A stretch of 64,000 bases of DNA from Nocardioides renjunii. GTDB lineage: Bacteria > Actinomycetota > Actinomycetes > Propionibacteriales > Nocardioidaceae. Shown here in pieces: positions 45,286 to 53,739 of this stretch (the stretch's first letter is position 1; each line of letters opens with the position of its first letter). The notes under the pieces are model-generated. The model searched no databases and was not told the DNA's origin. It saw nothing but the letters and a program-made list of their open reading frames with translations. The stretch covers positions 992,001 to 1,056,000 of the forward strand of contig NZ_CP141058.1 in assembly GCF_034661175.1 (NCBI RefSeq). The letters are read 5' to 3'. A program made the translations under genes and the position numbers.

Positions 45286-46062
45286 ATGGCCTACGACCTC
45301 AAGATGCGCGTGTGGCGCGGCGACGCGGAGGGCGGCGAGCTCACCGACTACACCGTCGAGGTGTCGGACGGCGAGGTGGTGCTGGACGCGCTGCACCGCC
45401 TGCAGGCCACCCAGACCGGCGACCTGGCGATCCGCTGGAACTGCAAGGCCGGCAAGTGCGGCTCGTGCAGCGCCGAGGTCAACGGCCGCCCACGGCTGCT
45501 GTGCATGACGCGCCTCTCGGACTTCGACCAGGCCGAGACGATCACGGTCACGCCGATGCGCACCTTCCCCGTCATCCGCGACCTCGTCACGGACGTGTCG
45601 TTCAACTACGAGAAGGCCAAGCAGCTGCCGTACGCCGAGCTCGGCCCGCGCGACGCCGACGGCAAGCGCCGGATGATGCAGGTCGACGTCGAGCGGGGCC
45701 AGGAGTTCCGCAAGTGCATCGAGTGCTACCTGTGCCAGGACGTGTGCCACGTGGTGCGCGACCACGAGGACAACAAGCAGCACTTCGCCGGGCCGCGCTT
45801 CTTCATCCGCTACGCCGAGCTCGACATGCACCCCCTCGACACCCACGATCGTCGCAGGCTCGCGCAGGACGCGGCCGGGCTGGGGATGTGCAACATCACC
45901 AAGTGCTGCACCGAGGTGTGCCCCGAGGGGATCCACATCACCGACAACGGGATCATCCCGATGAAGGAGCGCGTGGTCGACCGGAAGTACGACCCGCTGG
46001 TGTGGCTCGGCAACAAGATCGGCCTGCGCAACCGCGACGACGACGGCCGCACCGAGGTCTAG
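45286..46062 (+). CDS. Iron-sulfur subunit of the second succinate dehydrogenase/fumarate reductase
   Basis: This encodes 258 residues. The [2Fe-2S] ligands are Cys53, Cys58, Cys61 and Cys73 (WNCKAGKCGSC and LLC). The second domain has CIECYLCQDVC (Cys144, 147, 150, 154) and CNITKCCTEVC (Cys202, 207, 208, 212). The set is complete, so all three clusters can form. GAGGGG precedes ATG 45286. The last residues (NRDDDGRTEV) are charged. It belongs with the two upstream genes; together they form a full complex without a separate SdhD. Confidence 0.93.
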   Translation: MAYDLKMRVWRGDAEGGELTDYTVEVSDGEVVLDALHRLQATQTGDLAIRWNCKAGKCGSCSAEVNGRPRLLCMTRLSDFDQAETITVTPMRTFPVIRDLVTDVSFNYEKAKQLPYAELGPRDADGKRRMMQVDVERGQEFRKCIECYLCQDVCHVVRDHEDNKQHFAGPRFFIRYAELDMHPLDTHDRRRLAQDAAGLGMCNITKCCTEVCPEGIHITDNGIIPMKERVVDRKYDPLVWLGNKIGLRNRDDDGRTEV

Positions 46063-46077
46063 CCGGTCAGCAGCGGC

Positions 46078-46581
46078 TCAGGAGGGCTGGACCCGGCGGG
46101 ACTTCCTCGCGCCGCCGCGGTGGGCGATCTCGATCCGGCTGCCGTCGCGGTCGGTGGCGGCGCCCTGCACGACGATGGTGACCAGGCCGTCCTCGAACGT
46201 CGCCTCGATCTGCTCCGGGGTGACGTCGTCCGGCAGCGTGATCGCGCGCCGGAACTCGCCGTGGTAGCGCTCGCGGACCAGGAACGTCGCGTCCTCGGCG
46301 TGCTCGGCCTCTCCCGCCTGGCGCGCGCCGGAGACGGTCAGCACGCCGTGGTTGAACCGCAGGTCGACGTCGGCGGGGTCCACGCCCGCGAGCTCGATGC
46401 GGATCACCAGGTCGTCGCCCGTGGCGAGGATGTCGGTGCTGGGCACCCAGGCCGAGGCGTGGGTGCGCTCGGGGTTGTCGCCGGAGGACTCCAGCGCCCC
46501 GTGCACGCCCAGTGAGCGCAGCCGGGAGAGCTCGCTGACGAAGTCGGTCACGCCCTCGAACGGGTTGCGGCGGTCGGGCAT
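46078..46581 (-). CDS. Hsp20/alpha-crystallin family small heat-shock protein
   Basis: This encodes 167 residues. An alpha-crystallin domain lies at ~47-145, from WVPSTDILATGDDLVIRIELAG, through DVDLRFNHGVLTVSGAR and RERYHGEFRRAITLP, to ATFEDGLVTIVV. The tail is basic (GGARKSRRVQ). Such proteins hold unfolded proteins in ATP-independent complexes. No HrcA (CIRCE) or HspR-type repeat was recognised in the 45 bp upstream. The gene converges on the sdh operon with 15 bp between stops. Confidence 0.92.
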   Translation of the reverse strand: MPDRRNPFEGVTDFVSELSRLRSLGVHGALESSGDNPERTHASAWVPSTDILATGDDLVIRIELAGVDPADVDLRFNHGVLTVSGARQAGEAEHAEDATFLVRERYHGEFRRAITLPDDVTPEQIEATFEDGLVTIVVQGAATDRDGSRIEIAHRGGARKSRRVQPS

Positions 46582-46626
46582 CGGTGGCTCCTGGGTGTGG
46601 TGGCGGGGGATCGTGGGGGACGGGTG

Positions 46627-47568
46627 TCAGCCGCGCAGCGGGGTCATCAGGCCGACACGGCGCAGGAACGAGCGGGCCACGTCCGCCTCGCCGCGGCCGT
46701 CGGTCACCTCGGCGTTCATGTCCACCATCGCGTCCTCGGTGAGCTGGGCGTTGACGGTGTCGATGACGTCCATGAAGGCGTCGGAGTCGATGGAGTCGAG
46801 CTTGCCCTCGTCGACGACCATCACGACGTTCTGCGAGCCGAAGAGCAGCTCGGGGTCCTCCAGCAGCGTGAAGCCGCCACCGCGCAGCTGCGGGTCGGTG
46901 GTGAAGGCGTCGACCGCGTCGACCTCGCCGTCGTCGAGCAGGGCGTACTGCTCGCCGAGCTCCACCGGCGTGAACTCCACGTCGTCGAGCCCGTAGACCT
47001 CACGCAGTCCCTCGAGGCCGAGGTAGAGGTCCTCGAACTCGGGCCGCGCCCCGAGCCTCACCCCGTCGCCGGCGGCCAGGTCGGCGAGGTCGGCGATCGA
47101 GGTCAGCCCGTTGTCCTCGGCGAAGGCGTCGGCGACGGCGATGGCGTCCTTGTTCTCGAACGGCGTCGGCTCGCTGACCTCCATGTCCTGGTCGTCGTAG
47201 TAGTCCTCCACGGCGTCGTAGGTCTGCTCGGGGTCGAGGCCGGAGACCTCCTGTCCGGCGACGATGGAGAGGACGGTGCCGGTGTAGGCGACGTAGCCGT
47301 CGATGTCGCCGTCGCGCAGCGCCTGGTCGAGGTCCTCCGCCGGGCCGACGGCCTTGCGGAGGTCGACGGTGTAGCCGTTGACGGCGAGCGCCTGCCGCCA
47401 CAGCTCGCCGAGGACCAGGGCCTCGGGGAAGGCCTGGGTCCCGATCGTCACGCGCAGGCTCGCGCCCTGCGGCTGCTGGGACGCGTCGCGCTCGGTGTTG
47501 GGCTCGCCGCACGCAGCGACGAGCGCCAGCGCGGCCAGGACGAGGGCGGACCTCGACGCGCGGCTCAT
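46627..47568 (-). CDS. Glycine betaine/quaternary-amine binding lipoprotein (OpuAC type)
   Basis: This encodes 313 residues. A lipoprotein signal ends in LALVAAC (Cys20). The mature part has the type II periplasmic-binding fold of OpuAC/ProX proteins: VTIGTQAFPEALVLGELWRQAL, IDGYVAYTGT, and EQYALLDDGEVDAVDAFTTDP. Its start overlaps the stop of the BCCT transporter by 4 nt (ATGA). Such binding proteins normally serve ABC transporters, but no ABC ATPase or permease for betaine lies nearby. Here it may feed or regulate the BCCT carrier, or work with an ABC system elsewhere. No ligand-cage aromatics were assigned. Confidence 0.85.
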   Translation of the reverse strand: MSRASRSALVLAALALVAACGEPNTERDASQQPQGASLRVTIGTQAFPEALVLGELWRQALAVNGYTVDLRKAVGPAEDLDQALRDGDIDGYVAYTGTVLSIVAGQEVSGLDPEQTYDAVEDYYDDQDMEVSEPTPFENKDAIAVADAFAEDNGLTSIADLADLAAGDGVRLGARPEFEDLYLGLEGLREVYGLDDVEFTPVELGEQYALLDDGEVDAVDAFTTDPQLRGGGFTLLEDPELLFGSQNVVMVVDEGKLDSIDSDAFMDVIDTVNAQLTEDAMVDMNAEVTDGRGEADVARSFLRRVGLMTPLRG

Positions 47569-49118
47569 GCGGCGCCGCCCGTGCCCGCGCGCTCCTTCAC
47601 GACCACGGCGGGCGACGCGCCGCCGGCGGTCTCCTCGCGGAGTGCCTTGATCCAGCACCACGCGACGCCGACGAGGACGAAGGTGAACGGCACCGAGCCG
47701 AGCACGGCCGCCTGTTGCAGCGCGGTCAGCCCGCCGACCAGCAGCATGGCGCAGGCGATGCCGCCCATGAGCAGGCCGAGCACGATCACCACGAACTTGG
47801 AGGGCCGCAGCGAGCCGCGCGAGGCCATCGTGGCCATCACGACCGAGGCGGCGTCGGCGCCGCTGATGAAGAACAGCGCGATGAGCACGACGCAGAGCGC
47901 GCTGCTGAGGACCGGCAGCGGGAGCACGTCGAGCGCGGTGAACAGCACCAGCTCGGGTGTGGAGAGCGAGCCGACGATGTCGGCCCGGCCGCTGCGCTGC
48001 AGCTCGATGCCGGTGCCGCCGACGACCGCGAACCACAGGAAGCCGAAGCCGGTGGGCGCGGCGACCACGCCGACGATGAACTCGCGGATGGTGCGACCCC
48101 GCGAGATGCGGGCGACGAACATCCCGACGAAGGGTGCCCACGAGACCCACCAGGCCCAGTAGAAGATCGTCCAGCCCGCCATCCACTGCTCGTCCCCGAC
48201 GCCGGTCTGCAGCGACATCGGCAGCACCTGCAGGACGTAGTTGCCGATCGACTCGATGCCCTGGGAGATGACCAGGACCGTCGAGCCGCCGACGACGAGG
48301 AAGAACACGAACAGGCCGATGGTGGCGAAGGCGCCGAGGTTGGCCAGGAAGTTGATGCCCTTCTCGACGCCGGAGGTCGCCGAGACCACGAAGAGGAGGG
48401 TCACCACGACGATGATCGTGACCGCGACGGCGTCGGACTTGGGCACGTCGAGCAGGTAGTTGAGGCCGCTGTTGAGCTGGAGCCCGTTGAGCCCCAGCGC
48501 GGTGGCGGTGCCGAAGAGGGTGGCGACGATGGCCAGGGCGTCGACGAGCCGTCCGAGCGGCTTGGTGGAGGCGTCCGGCCCGAGGACCGGGGTGAAGGTC
48601 GAGCTGACCAGCACGGGCAGCCCCTTGCGGAAGCTGAAGTAGGCCATCGCCCCGCCCATGACGGCGTACATCGCCCAGCCGTTGAAGCCCCAGTGGAAGT
48701 AGGTGTAGCGCAGCGCGACGAGTGCGGCGGCCTCCGACTCCGGCTCGGCGAGGCCGTGCGGCGGGGACGACCAGTGCGACACGGGCTCGGCGATGCCGTA
48801 GAAGAGCAGCCCGGCACCGAGGCCGGCGGCGAACATCATCGACACCCACGAGAACGTGCCGAAGTCGGGCCGCGAGTCGTCCGGGCCGAGCCGCAGCCGA
48901 CCCCACGGGTGGATGACGAGGAAGATGCACAGCGCCAGCACGGAGAACGCGATCAGCACGAACACCCAGCCGAAGTTGCCGATCACCCAGCCCAACGAGC
49001 TGCCCATGACGGTCGCGAGACTGGTCGGACCGAGGAGCCCCCAGGCGACGAAGGCGGCGATCAGGGCCGCCGACCCCCAGAAGACGATCGGGTCGACGTC
49101 CTTGAGCATCCGCTTCAC
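47565..49118 (-). CDS. BCCT family betaine/choline/carnitine transporter
   Basis: This encodes 517 residues with about twelve hydrophobic helices. The BCCT signature region is present: FGTFSWVSMMFAAGLGAGLLFYGIAEPVSHW, then ALRYTYFHWGFNGWAMYAVMGGAMAY. The pair of tryptophan-rich substrate helices is seen as EQWMAGWTIFYWAWWVSWAPFVGMFVARISRGRTIREFI. These carriers take up compatible solutes using sodium or proton gradients. The C-terminal tail is short, so osmosensing through a long tail as in BetP is unlikely. The start is GTG 49118 with GGAGA upstream. Confidence 0.94.
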   Translation of the reverse strand: MKRMLKDVDPIVFWGSAALIAAFVAWGLLGPTSLATVMGSSLGWVIGNFGWVFVLIAFSVLALCIFLVIHPWGRLRLGPDDSRPDFGTFSWVSMMFAAGLGAGLLFYGIAEPVSHWSSPPHGLAEPESEAAALVALRYTYFHWGFNGWAMYAVMGGAMAYFSFRKGLPVLVSSTFTPVLGPDASTKPLGRLVDALAIVATLFGTATALGLNGLQLNSGLNYLLDVPKSDAVAVTIIVVVTLLFVVSATSGVEKGINFLANLGAFATIGLFVFFLVVGGSTVLVISQGIESIGNYVLQVLPMSLQTGVGDEQWMAGWTIFYWAWWVSWAPFVGMFVARISRGRTIREFIVGVVAAPTGFGFLWFAVVGGTGIELQRSGRADIVGSLSTPELVLFTALDVLPLPVLSSALCVVLIALFFISGADAASVVMATMASRGSLRPSKFVVIVLGLLMGGIACAMLLVGGLTALQQAAVLGSVPFTFVLVGVAWCWIKALREETAGGASPAVVVKERAGTGGAA

Positions 49119-49168
49119 ATGGTCTCCCGAGGACGCACGGGCGACGACGTCACCCGGAGGATCGGTCC

Positions 49169-49197
49169 ACCATGATGGTGAGCGGTGTGCCTGTCAA
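49169..49197 (-). promoter_or_regulatory. Promoter of the BCCT-binding protein operon
   Basis: On the minus strand TTGACA (49197-49192) and CATGGT (49174-49169) are 17 bases apart, leaving a leader of about 42 bases before GTG 49118. Confidence 0.55.
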
Positions 49198-49223
49198 TGC
49201 CGTTGTGCCGCTTCTGGATCGAC

Positions 49224-52200
49224 TTACTGAGTTTGCGGGACGGGATCCACCCACACGGGGGAGGACCACGCCATCTCCCCGTCGACCTGGAAGACGCGGA
49301 CGTAGTAGAACCGCGAGCCGCCGCCTGGTGGCTCGGGATCGGTCCAGGCGAGGTCGAGCGACGTGGTGCCGATCCCGGACAGCCCACCGATCCCGGGCTG
49401 CAGGCGCAGGTGACCGTTGCCGTCGCCGCCGGGGACCTCGTGGACCGGGTGGTCGAGCAGCTCGCCGAGGGTCACCTCGGTGGTCCGCTCGCCGACGCGG
49501 ACGCCCACCGTGGCATCCCGCGGACCGACCACGGTCAGCTCGATCCCGCCGCGCTGCGAGCCGTAGGGCTCGCCGAAGCTGGCCGTCGTGCACGCCCAGC
49601 GGACCGACGCCTCGTCGACCTCCACCACCTCGGGGCTCCAGAACGGTGTCTGCACGACGCGGGCGCCGCTGACGCTCAGCGTCCCGTCCCACGCGGTGGT
49701 CCGGTCGCTCCCGCCCCACTCGACGCGCACCGGGACGCTCACCTCGCCGTCCGGCACGTCGGGGCCGGACGCGGTGGCGTGGACCACGACGCCGTCGCGC
49801 AGGATGTCGACGCGGGCGAGCTCGGCGTAGCCCTCGGCGTGGACGGCGACGGTCACCGGCCCGTCGAGCACCACGGCCTCGCCCATCAGCGCCTCGCCGA
49901 CACGTACGTCGAGCAGCAGGTCGCGGGTCGTCGCCGCGAAGGTGCGGCGCGCGTGCAACGACTCGAACACCGAGGCCCGGTCCAGCGAGGACGCGAACGC
50001 GCCGACATAGCTGGCGCCGTGGCCGTGGTCGGAGGAGGCGATGAACCCGAAGCGGTGCCCGCGCTGGAGACCGTCGAGGACGAACGTGCCCTCCTGGGTC
50101 GCGTCGCTGTACTGCCGGAACGCCCCCAGCGCCTCGTAGTTGCCGCGGCACGCCTGGAAGATCTCGACGAGCCGGCTGTAGTCGGGGTGGTGGTAGTCCC
50201 AGTCGTTGTAGACCATCGCAGAGCCCGGGTGGTGGGGGATGGTGATCGCGGGGAAGTCCGGGTGCTGGGCCATCTGCTCCCACAGCCCCGCCGGGTCGGT
50301 GGTGCCCTCGGCGAACGCCGAGAAGATCGGCGCGCCGCGGGGGACGTCGCCGAAGATGACGTTCTGGTGGCCGCTGTCGGCCGAGGTCCACTCGAAGCCG
50401 TAGAGCGGGACGAAGCGGTCGTCGACCTTGAAGAGGTCGGCGATCTTCTGGATCGACCACCACTGGTGGTCCGAGGAGTTCTCGGAGTGGTCGGTCACGG
50501 CCCAGAAGTCGTACTCGCACACGTCCCACGCGTAGCGGTAGAAGTCCTCGAGCGACGGCTCGTCGCCGGCGGTGCACCGGCTGACGAGCGAGTGCCGGTG
50601 CAGGTCGCCCCAGTAGAGCTGGTAGGTGCGCTCGCCGCTCGTGACGGTGTAGCGCTCGCGGCGCCCGTCGCGCGCAGCGGGCTCCGCCCAGCGCCGGGCG
50701 TCCGGACGGTCGCCGGCGTGGACGCGGCTCGTCCGTGCGCCGGCCGTGGGCGGTGCCATCGCGACACCGGCCGACGCGGTCCGCGCGAGGACGACGGTGC
50801 CGATGCCGTGCACTCCGTGCCACACGACGGCGCCGTGGTGGTCGTGGAGGTAGGGGCACTCGCGTCCGCCGAACCCCTCCGTCCAGTCGAGGGCCACCTG
50901 CAGCCGGGAGTCGGTCTGGGCGGCGACGACCACCTGCGAGTCCGGGCCCGCCGCCACGGCGACCTCCTCGAGCGTCCCGTCGGTGCCGCTGAAGGTCGTC
51001 GGCGGGAGCCACCCACCGGGCCCGAGCGCCTGGGCGGCGACCTCCCAGTAGTAGGTCATCAGGGGCAGCCGCCGGTGGACCCGGTAGGCCACGACCAGCC
51101 CGCCGTCCTCGGTCGCGACCAGCTTGGGCAGCCCGGCCGGCACCACGTCGAGGGTCGGGGCGAGGTCGCCGGGGGCGTCGAGGAACCCGTGGTCGGTGAC
51201 GGCCACGACCCGGATCGATGCCGAGACGTCGGGGAGCAGCTCGGGCGGGACGTTCTCGCTGCCGGGTCGCACGCCGTCCACGACCGCGGGGTCGGCGCCG
51301 ACGTCCGCGACCGCGCGGAGCTTGGTGGGTCCGCTCCCGCCGTGGCCGACGACGGTGATGAGGTCGAAGGCGCACCACAGCTGCTGGTCGCGGGTGACCG
51401 CGAGGTGGGGGTGGAGCGCGTAGTCGGACCCGGACGTCAGGTCCTGCGGCTCGCCCAGCTCGCCGTCGGGCGTGCGCCGCCGCACCACGACGCGGTAGGC
51501 GCCGTCGGCGTACTCAGACCAGGCGTAGGCCGTCGCGCCGTCGGCGAAGGCGGTGACGCTCGGGTCCCAGACGTTGGCCTCGACCCCGCTGCTGACCCGG
51601 ACGGTGTCGCCCCAGCCGCCGAGCGGCGTCCAGCGACGCGTGAAGATCGCGAAGCGGTCCTCGTGGCGGGCCTGCCAGCAGACCTCGAGCCCGCCGTCGG
51701 GGAGCGCCACGGCCTCCTGGTTGAACGCCGGGTGCCCGCCGTCGCTGACCGGCTCGGCGTCCGACCAGCCCGTGCCGGTCCAGCGGGTGCCCCAGACCGC
51801 GACGTCGCCGTCGTCGCTGCGCCCGAAGAGCACCCACGCGACGCCGCCGGTCGTGATCGCGGCGGTCGGCCGGTGGACGTCGGCGACCTCGCCCGAGACG
51901 ACGACCGACTCGCCGGCGTCGACCTGGTCGCCGAGCGCGGCCCGGACGAGCTCGCCGCGCCCGGGGACCCACTCGGTCCAGGCGACGAGCCTCGTGCCGT
52001 CGGGGCCGACGGCCACGGTCGGGCGAGCGGCGTTGCTCGCGCCGGCGACCGGGTCCGCGCCGGCGCGGGCGTGCCCGTCGTGGCGCGGCGCCTGGTCCAG
52101 CACGGCGTGGGCGTGCGCCATCATCTCGGCCACCCGGCCCTTGCCCTCGTCCACCCACATGAACCGCAGCGGGTCGGGGTCGAGCACCTCCTCGACCGCG

Positions 52201-52364
52201 CGGACGTCGAGACGCGAGTTGATCGCCTCCGACATGCGGCGGTTGAAGGCCAGCACCAGGTCGAGGTCGGCGCGCTGCTGCGGCGTGTAGTCGCCCCGGT
52301 GGTGGTCGGGACCGCCGCAGACGTGCGCATGCGAGTGACCGTGCCCGTGCGCGTGGTCGTGCAT
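49224..52364 (-). CDS. Large protein with propeller-like N-terminal half and PHP/DUF3604-like metal-dependent hydrolase half
   Basis: This encodes 1046 residues. It opens with a histidine-rich stretch (HDHAHGHGHSHAH, residues 2-14, then CGGPDHHRGD). Residues ~100-560 are repeated beta-strand units of propeller type, for example ARPTVAVGPDGTRLVAWTE, VAWVLFGRSDDGDVAVWGT, LEVCWQARHEDRFAIFTR and YALHPHLAVTRDQQLWCAF. At 584 the PHP/DUF3604 part starts: YWGDLHRHSLVSRC with His589 and His591, then FWAVTDHSENSSDHQWW, ITIPHHPG and FGFIASSDHGHG, all metal-ligand-like. C-terminal beta domains follow. No signal peptide is visible, so it may be cytoplasmic. The start has TAGGTT seven bases upstream and no ribosome-binding site. 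Substrate is unknown. Confidence 0.75.
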   Translation of the reverse strand: MHDHAHGHGHSHAHVCGGPDHHRGDYTPQQRADLDLVLAFNRRMSEAINSRLDVRAVEEVLDPDPLRFMWVDEGKGRVAEMMAHAHAVLDQAPRHDGHARAGADPVAGASNAARPTVAVGPDGTRLVAWTEWVPGRGELVRAALGDQVDAGESVVVSGEVADVHRPTAAITTGGVAWVLFGRSDDGDVAVWGTRWTGTGWSDAEPVSDGGHPAFNQEAVALPDGGLEVCWQARHEDRFAIFTRRWTPLGGWGDTVRVSSGVEANVWDPSVTAFADGATAYAWSEYADGAYRVVVRRRTPDGELGEPQDLTSGSDYALHPHLAVTRDQQLWCAFDLITVVGHGGSGPTKLRAVADVGADPAVVDGVRPGSENVPPELLPDVSASIRVVAVTDHGFLDAPGDLAPTLDVVPAGLPKLVATEDGGLVVAYRVHRRLPLMTYYWEVAAQALGPGGWLPPTTFSGTDGTLEEVAVAAGPDSQVVVAAQTDSRLQVALDWTEGFGGRECPYLHDHHGAVVWHGVHGIGTVVLARTASAGVAMAPPTAGARTSRVHAGDRPDARRWAEPAARDGRRERYTVTSGERTYQLYWGDLHRHSLVSRCTAGDEPSLEDFYRYAWDVCEYDFWAVTDHSENSSDHQWWSIQKIADLFKVDDRFVPLYGFEWTSADSGHQNVIFGDVPRGAPIFSAFAEGTTDPAGLWEQMAQHPDFPAITIPHHPGSAMVYNDWDYHHPDYSRLVEIFQACRGNYEALGAFRQYSDATQEGTFVLDGLQRGHRFGFIASSDHGHGASYVGAFASSLDRASVFESLHARRTFAATTRDLLLDVRVGEALMGEAVVLDGPVTVAVHAEGYAELARVDILRDGVVVHATASGPDVPDGEVSVPVRVEWGGSDRTTAWDGTLSVSGARVVQTPFWSPEVVEVDEASVRWACTTASFGEPYGSQRGGIELTVVGPRDATVGVRVGERTTEVTLGELLDHPVHEVPGGDGNGHLRLQPGIGGLSGIGTTSLDLAWTDPEPPGGGSRFYYVRVFQVDGEMAWSSPVWVDPVPQTQ

Positions 52365-52371
52365 GCCGCAC

Positions 52372-52377
52372 AACCTA
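52372..52377 (-). promoter_or_regulatory. -10 element TAGGTT of the PHP/DUF3604-like gene
   Basis: On the minus strand TAGGTT ends seven bases before ATG 52364. The element lies within the 10-base gap between this gene and the sulfotransferase-like gene, so the former probably has its own start site. Confidence 0.45.
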
Positions 52378-53598
52378 GCCCTGTCCGGCCCCCCTGTGGC
52401 CGGACGTGCGCCCGACGTAGGCGCGCGAGGCGCGCGCGACGAGCGGGTGGTGGTCGGCCCGGTGCAGGACCCACTTGCGGACGTTGAAGCCGCCGGCCCG
52501 CGCCCCGCTGCCCAGCACCTCGGCGACCCCGGGCAGGCGTCCCTCCGTCTCGAGGAACGCCCGGCGGTAGCGGCGGAAGAGCCGCCCGTGGTCGAGGGCG
52601 AGCGACACGAGCGCCGCCTGCGTGGCGGCCAGCAGCTCGTCGTCGGCCACCTGGTCGAGGGCGGGCCCGGTCCCGCCCTCGAGCGCCGGCACGAGGTCGG
52701 CGAGGTCCCCGTGGACCGTGAGGCCGCGGCGCGCCAGGTCGGCCACCACGCCCTCGCCGTACGCCCGCGCCCACGCCCGGTGCTCGGCCGGCAGCTCCAG
52801 CGGGCGACCGGCCGCCCCGGCCAGCCGCGCACGGATGCCCGCCTCCACCACGAACCGGTGCTGGCTGGTGGTGAGCGCTCCCGCGACCGACTCGTTGAGC
52901 CGCCGCACCGCCTCGAGCTCGGCCGCGCCGAGGGAGACGTTGCGCGAAGCAGGGAGGGTGCCGGCCCAGCCGTCGGGCAGGCCGGTGGCCCGGCCGAAGC
53001 GGTCGAGCAGGGTCGTCGGCCCGGCTCCCGGCGGCGGCACCGTCACCAGACGGATGCGCTCGGCCGGCACCGCCGTGGCCCACGCGTCCACCACCCGGCG
53101 CACGTCGTGCCGGTACCAGAAGGACAGGCCCTCGCTCGGTGGCGCGCCCGGCTCGCCACGCACGCTCGAGACGAAGTCGTGCCACGTGACGCACCCGCCG
53201 TTGACGACCGTCTGCTGCCATGACGACACCACGGTGCGCGCGACGTCGCGCACCCCCACCACGACGAAGACCCGGTGGTCGCCGAGAGCGCGCACCAGCC
53301 GCCGCGCCTGCCGCGGGCGGGCCAGCGACAGCTCCTCCTCCGACACGACCACGCGCGCGCCGTCGTACGCCGTCACCTCGGCGAGCAGGCGGCGCAGCGC
53401 CCCCGGGACCTGGCCGCGCTCCTCGCCGTGCACCCGCTGGCCGAGCAGGTCGTAGGCCGCCAGCCGCTGCGCGCGGTGGCTGCCACCGGGGAAGAGCACC
53501 CCCTCTGCGGCCAGCCTCCCGGCGCCGGCCTCGAGCGCCGCCTGGATGGTCGTCGTGCCGGTCTTGGCCAGCCCTACGTGGAGGTGGACGTCGGTCAT
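52375..53598 (-). CDS. Sulfotransferase-like protein
   Basis: This encodes 407 residues. The P-loop-like PAPS-binding motif is at the N-terminus: VHLHVGLAKTGTTTIQAAL, with K-T-G-T-T at 12-16. The second, 3'-phosphate-binding region would be RVFVVVGVRDVARTVVSSWQQ (R-D-x-x-R-x-x-S). The middle has SFWYRHDVRRVVDAW and the C-terminus ends in a basic segment (RADHHPLVARASRAYVGR). Related proteins transfer sulfate to carbohydrates or glycolipids, but the acceptor here is unknown. An upstream TAGCGT seven bases before the ATG and no Shine-Dalgarno suggest a leaderless start. It is next to the PHP/DUF3604-like gene with 10 bp between them. Confidence 0.78.
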   Translation of the reverse strand: MTDVHLHVGLAKTGTTTIQAALEAGAGRLAAEGVLFPGGSHRAQRLAAYDLLGQRVHGEERGQVPGALRRLLAEVTAYDGARVVVSEEELSLARPRQARRLVRALGDHRVFVVVGVRDVARTVVSSWQQTVVNGGCVTWHDFVSSVRGEPGAPPSEGLSFWYRHDVRRVVDAWATAVPAERIRLVTVPPPGAGPTTLLDRFGRATGLPDGWAGTLPASRNVSLGAAELEAVRRLNESVAGALTTSQHRFVVEAGIRARLAGAAGRPLELPAEHRAWARAYGEGVVADLARRGLTVHGDLADLVPALEGGTGPALDQVADDELLAATQAALVSLALDHGRLFRRYRRAFLETEGRLPGVAEVLGSGARAGGFNVRKWVLHRADHHPLVARASRAYVGRTSGHRGAGQG

Positions 53599-53605
53599 GG
53601 CGGTG

Positions 53606-53611
53606 ACGCTA
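53606..53611 (-). promoter_or_regulatory. -10 element TAGCGT of the sulfotransferase-like gene
   Basis: On the minus strand TAGCGT ends seven bases before ATG 53598, the same spacing seen for several other genes in the window. Confidence 0.45.
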
Positions 53612-53726
53612 GGAACGGCGCGGCACCTGGGGCATGGGTCTGCAGTCCCGGCCCGCCCGGGAGCCTGCGGAGGCCCGTGAGACCCATTCCACAGGCCGGC
53701 CGGTGTCCGCGGCGTGAGGCTCGTCC

Positions 53727-53732
53727 TATCCT
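53727..53732 (+). promoter_or_regulatory. -10 element TATCCT of mutA
   Basis: TATCCT ends seven bases before ATG 53740. There is no Shine-Dalgarno site, so mutA looks leaderless. Confidence 0.45.
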
Positions 53733-53739
53733 GCGGACC

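Noticed and set aside
47569..48930. Upstream extension of the OpuAC-type gene giving a 767-residue protein
   Set aside because: The extension is Arg/Pro/His-rich and overlaps the BCCT gene in another frame; the lipoprotein signal starts at 47568.
49185..52487. 1100-codon open frame on the plus strand opposite the PHP/DUF3604-like gene
   Set aside because: Composition is typical of an antisense frame and no motif is visible; the minus strand carries metal-ligand motifs in order.
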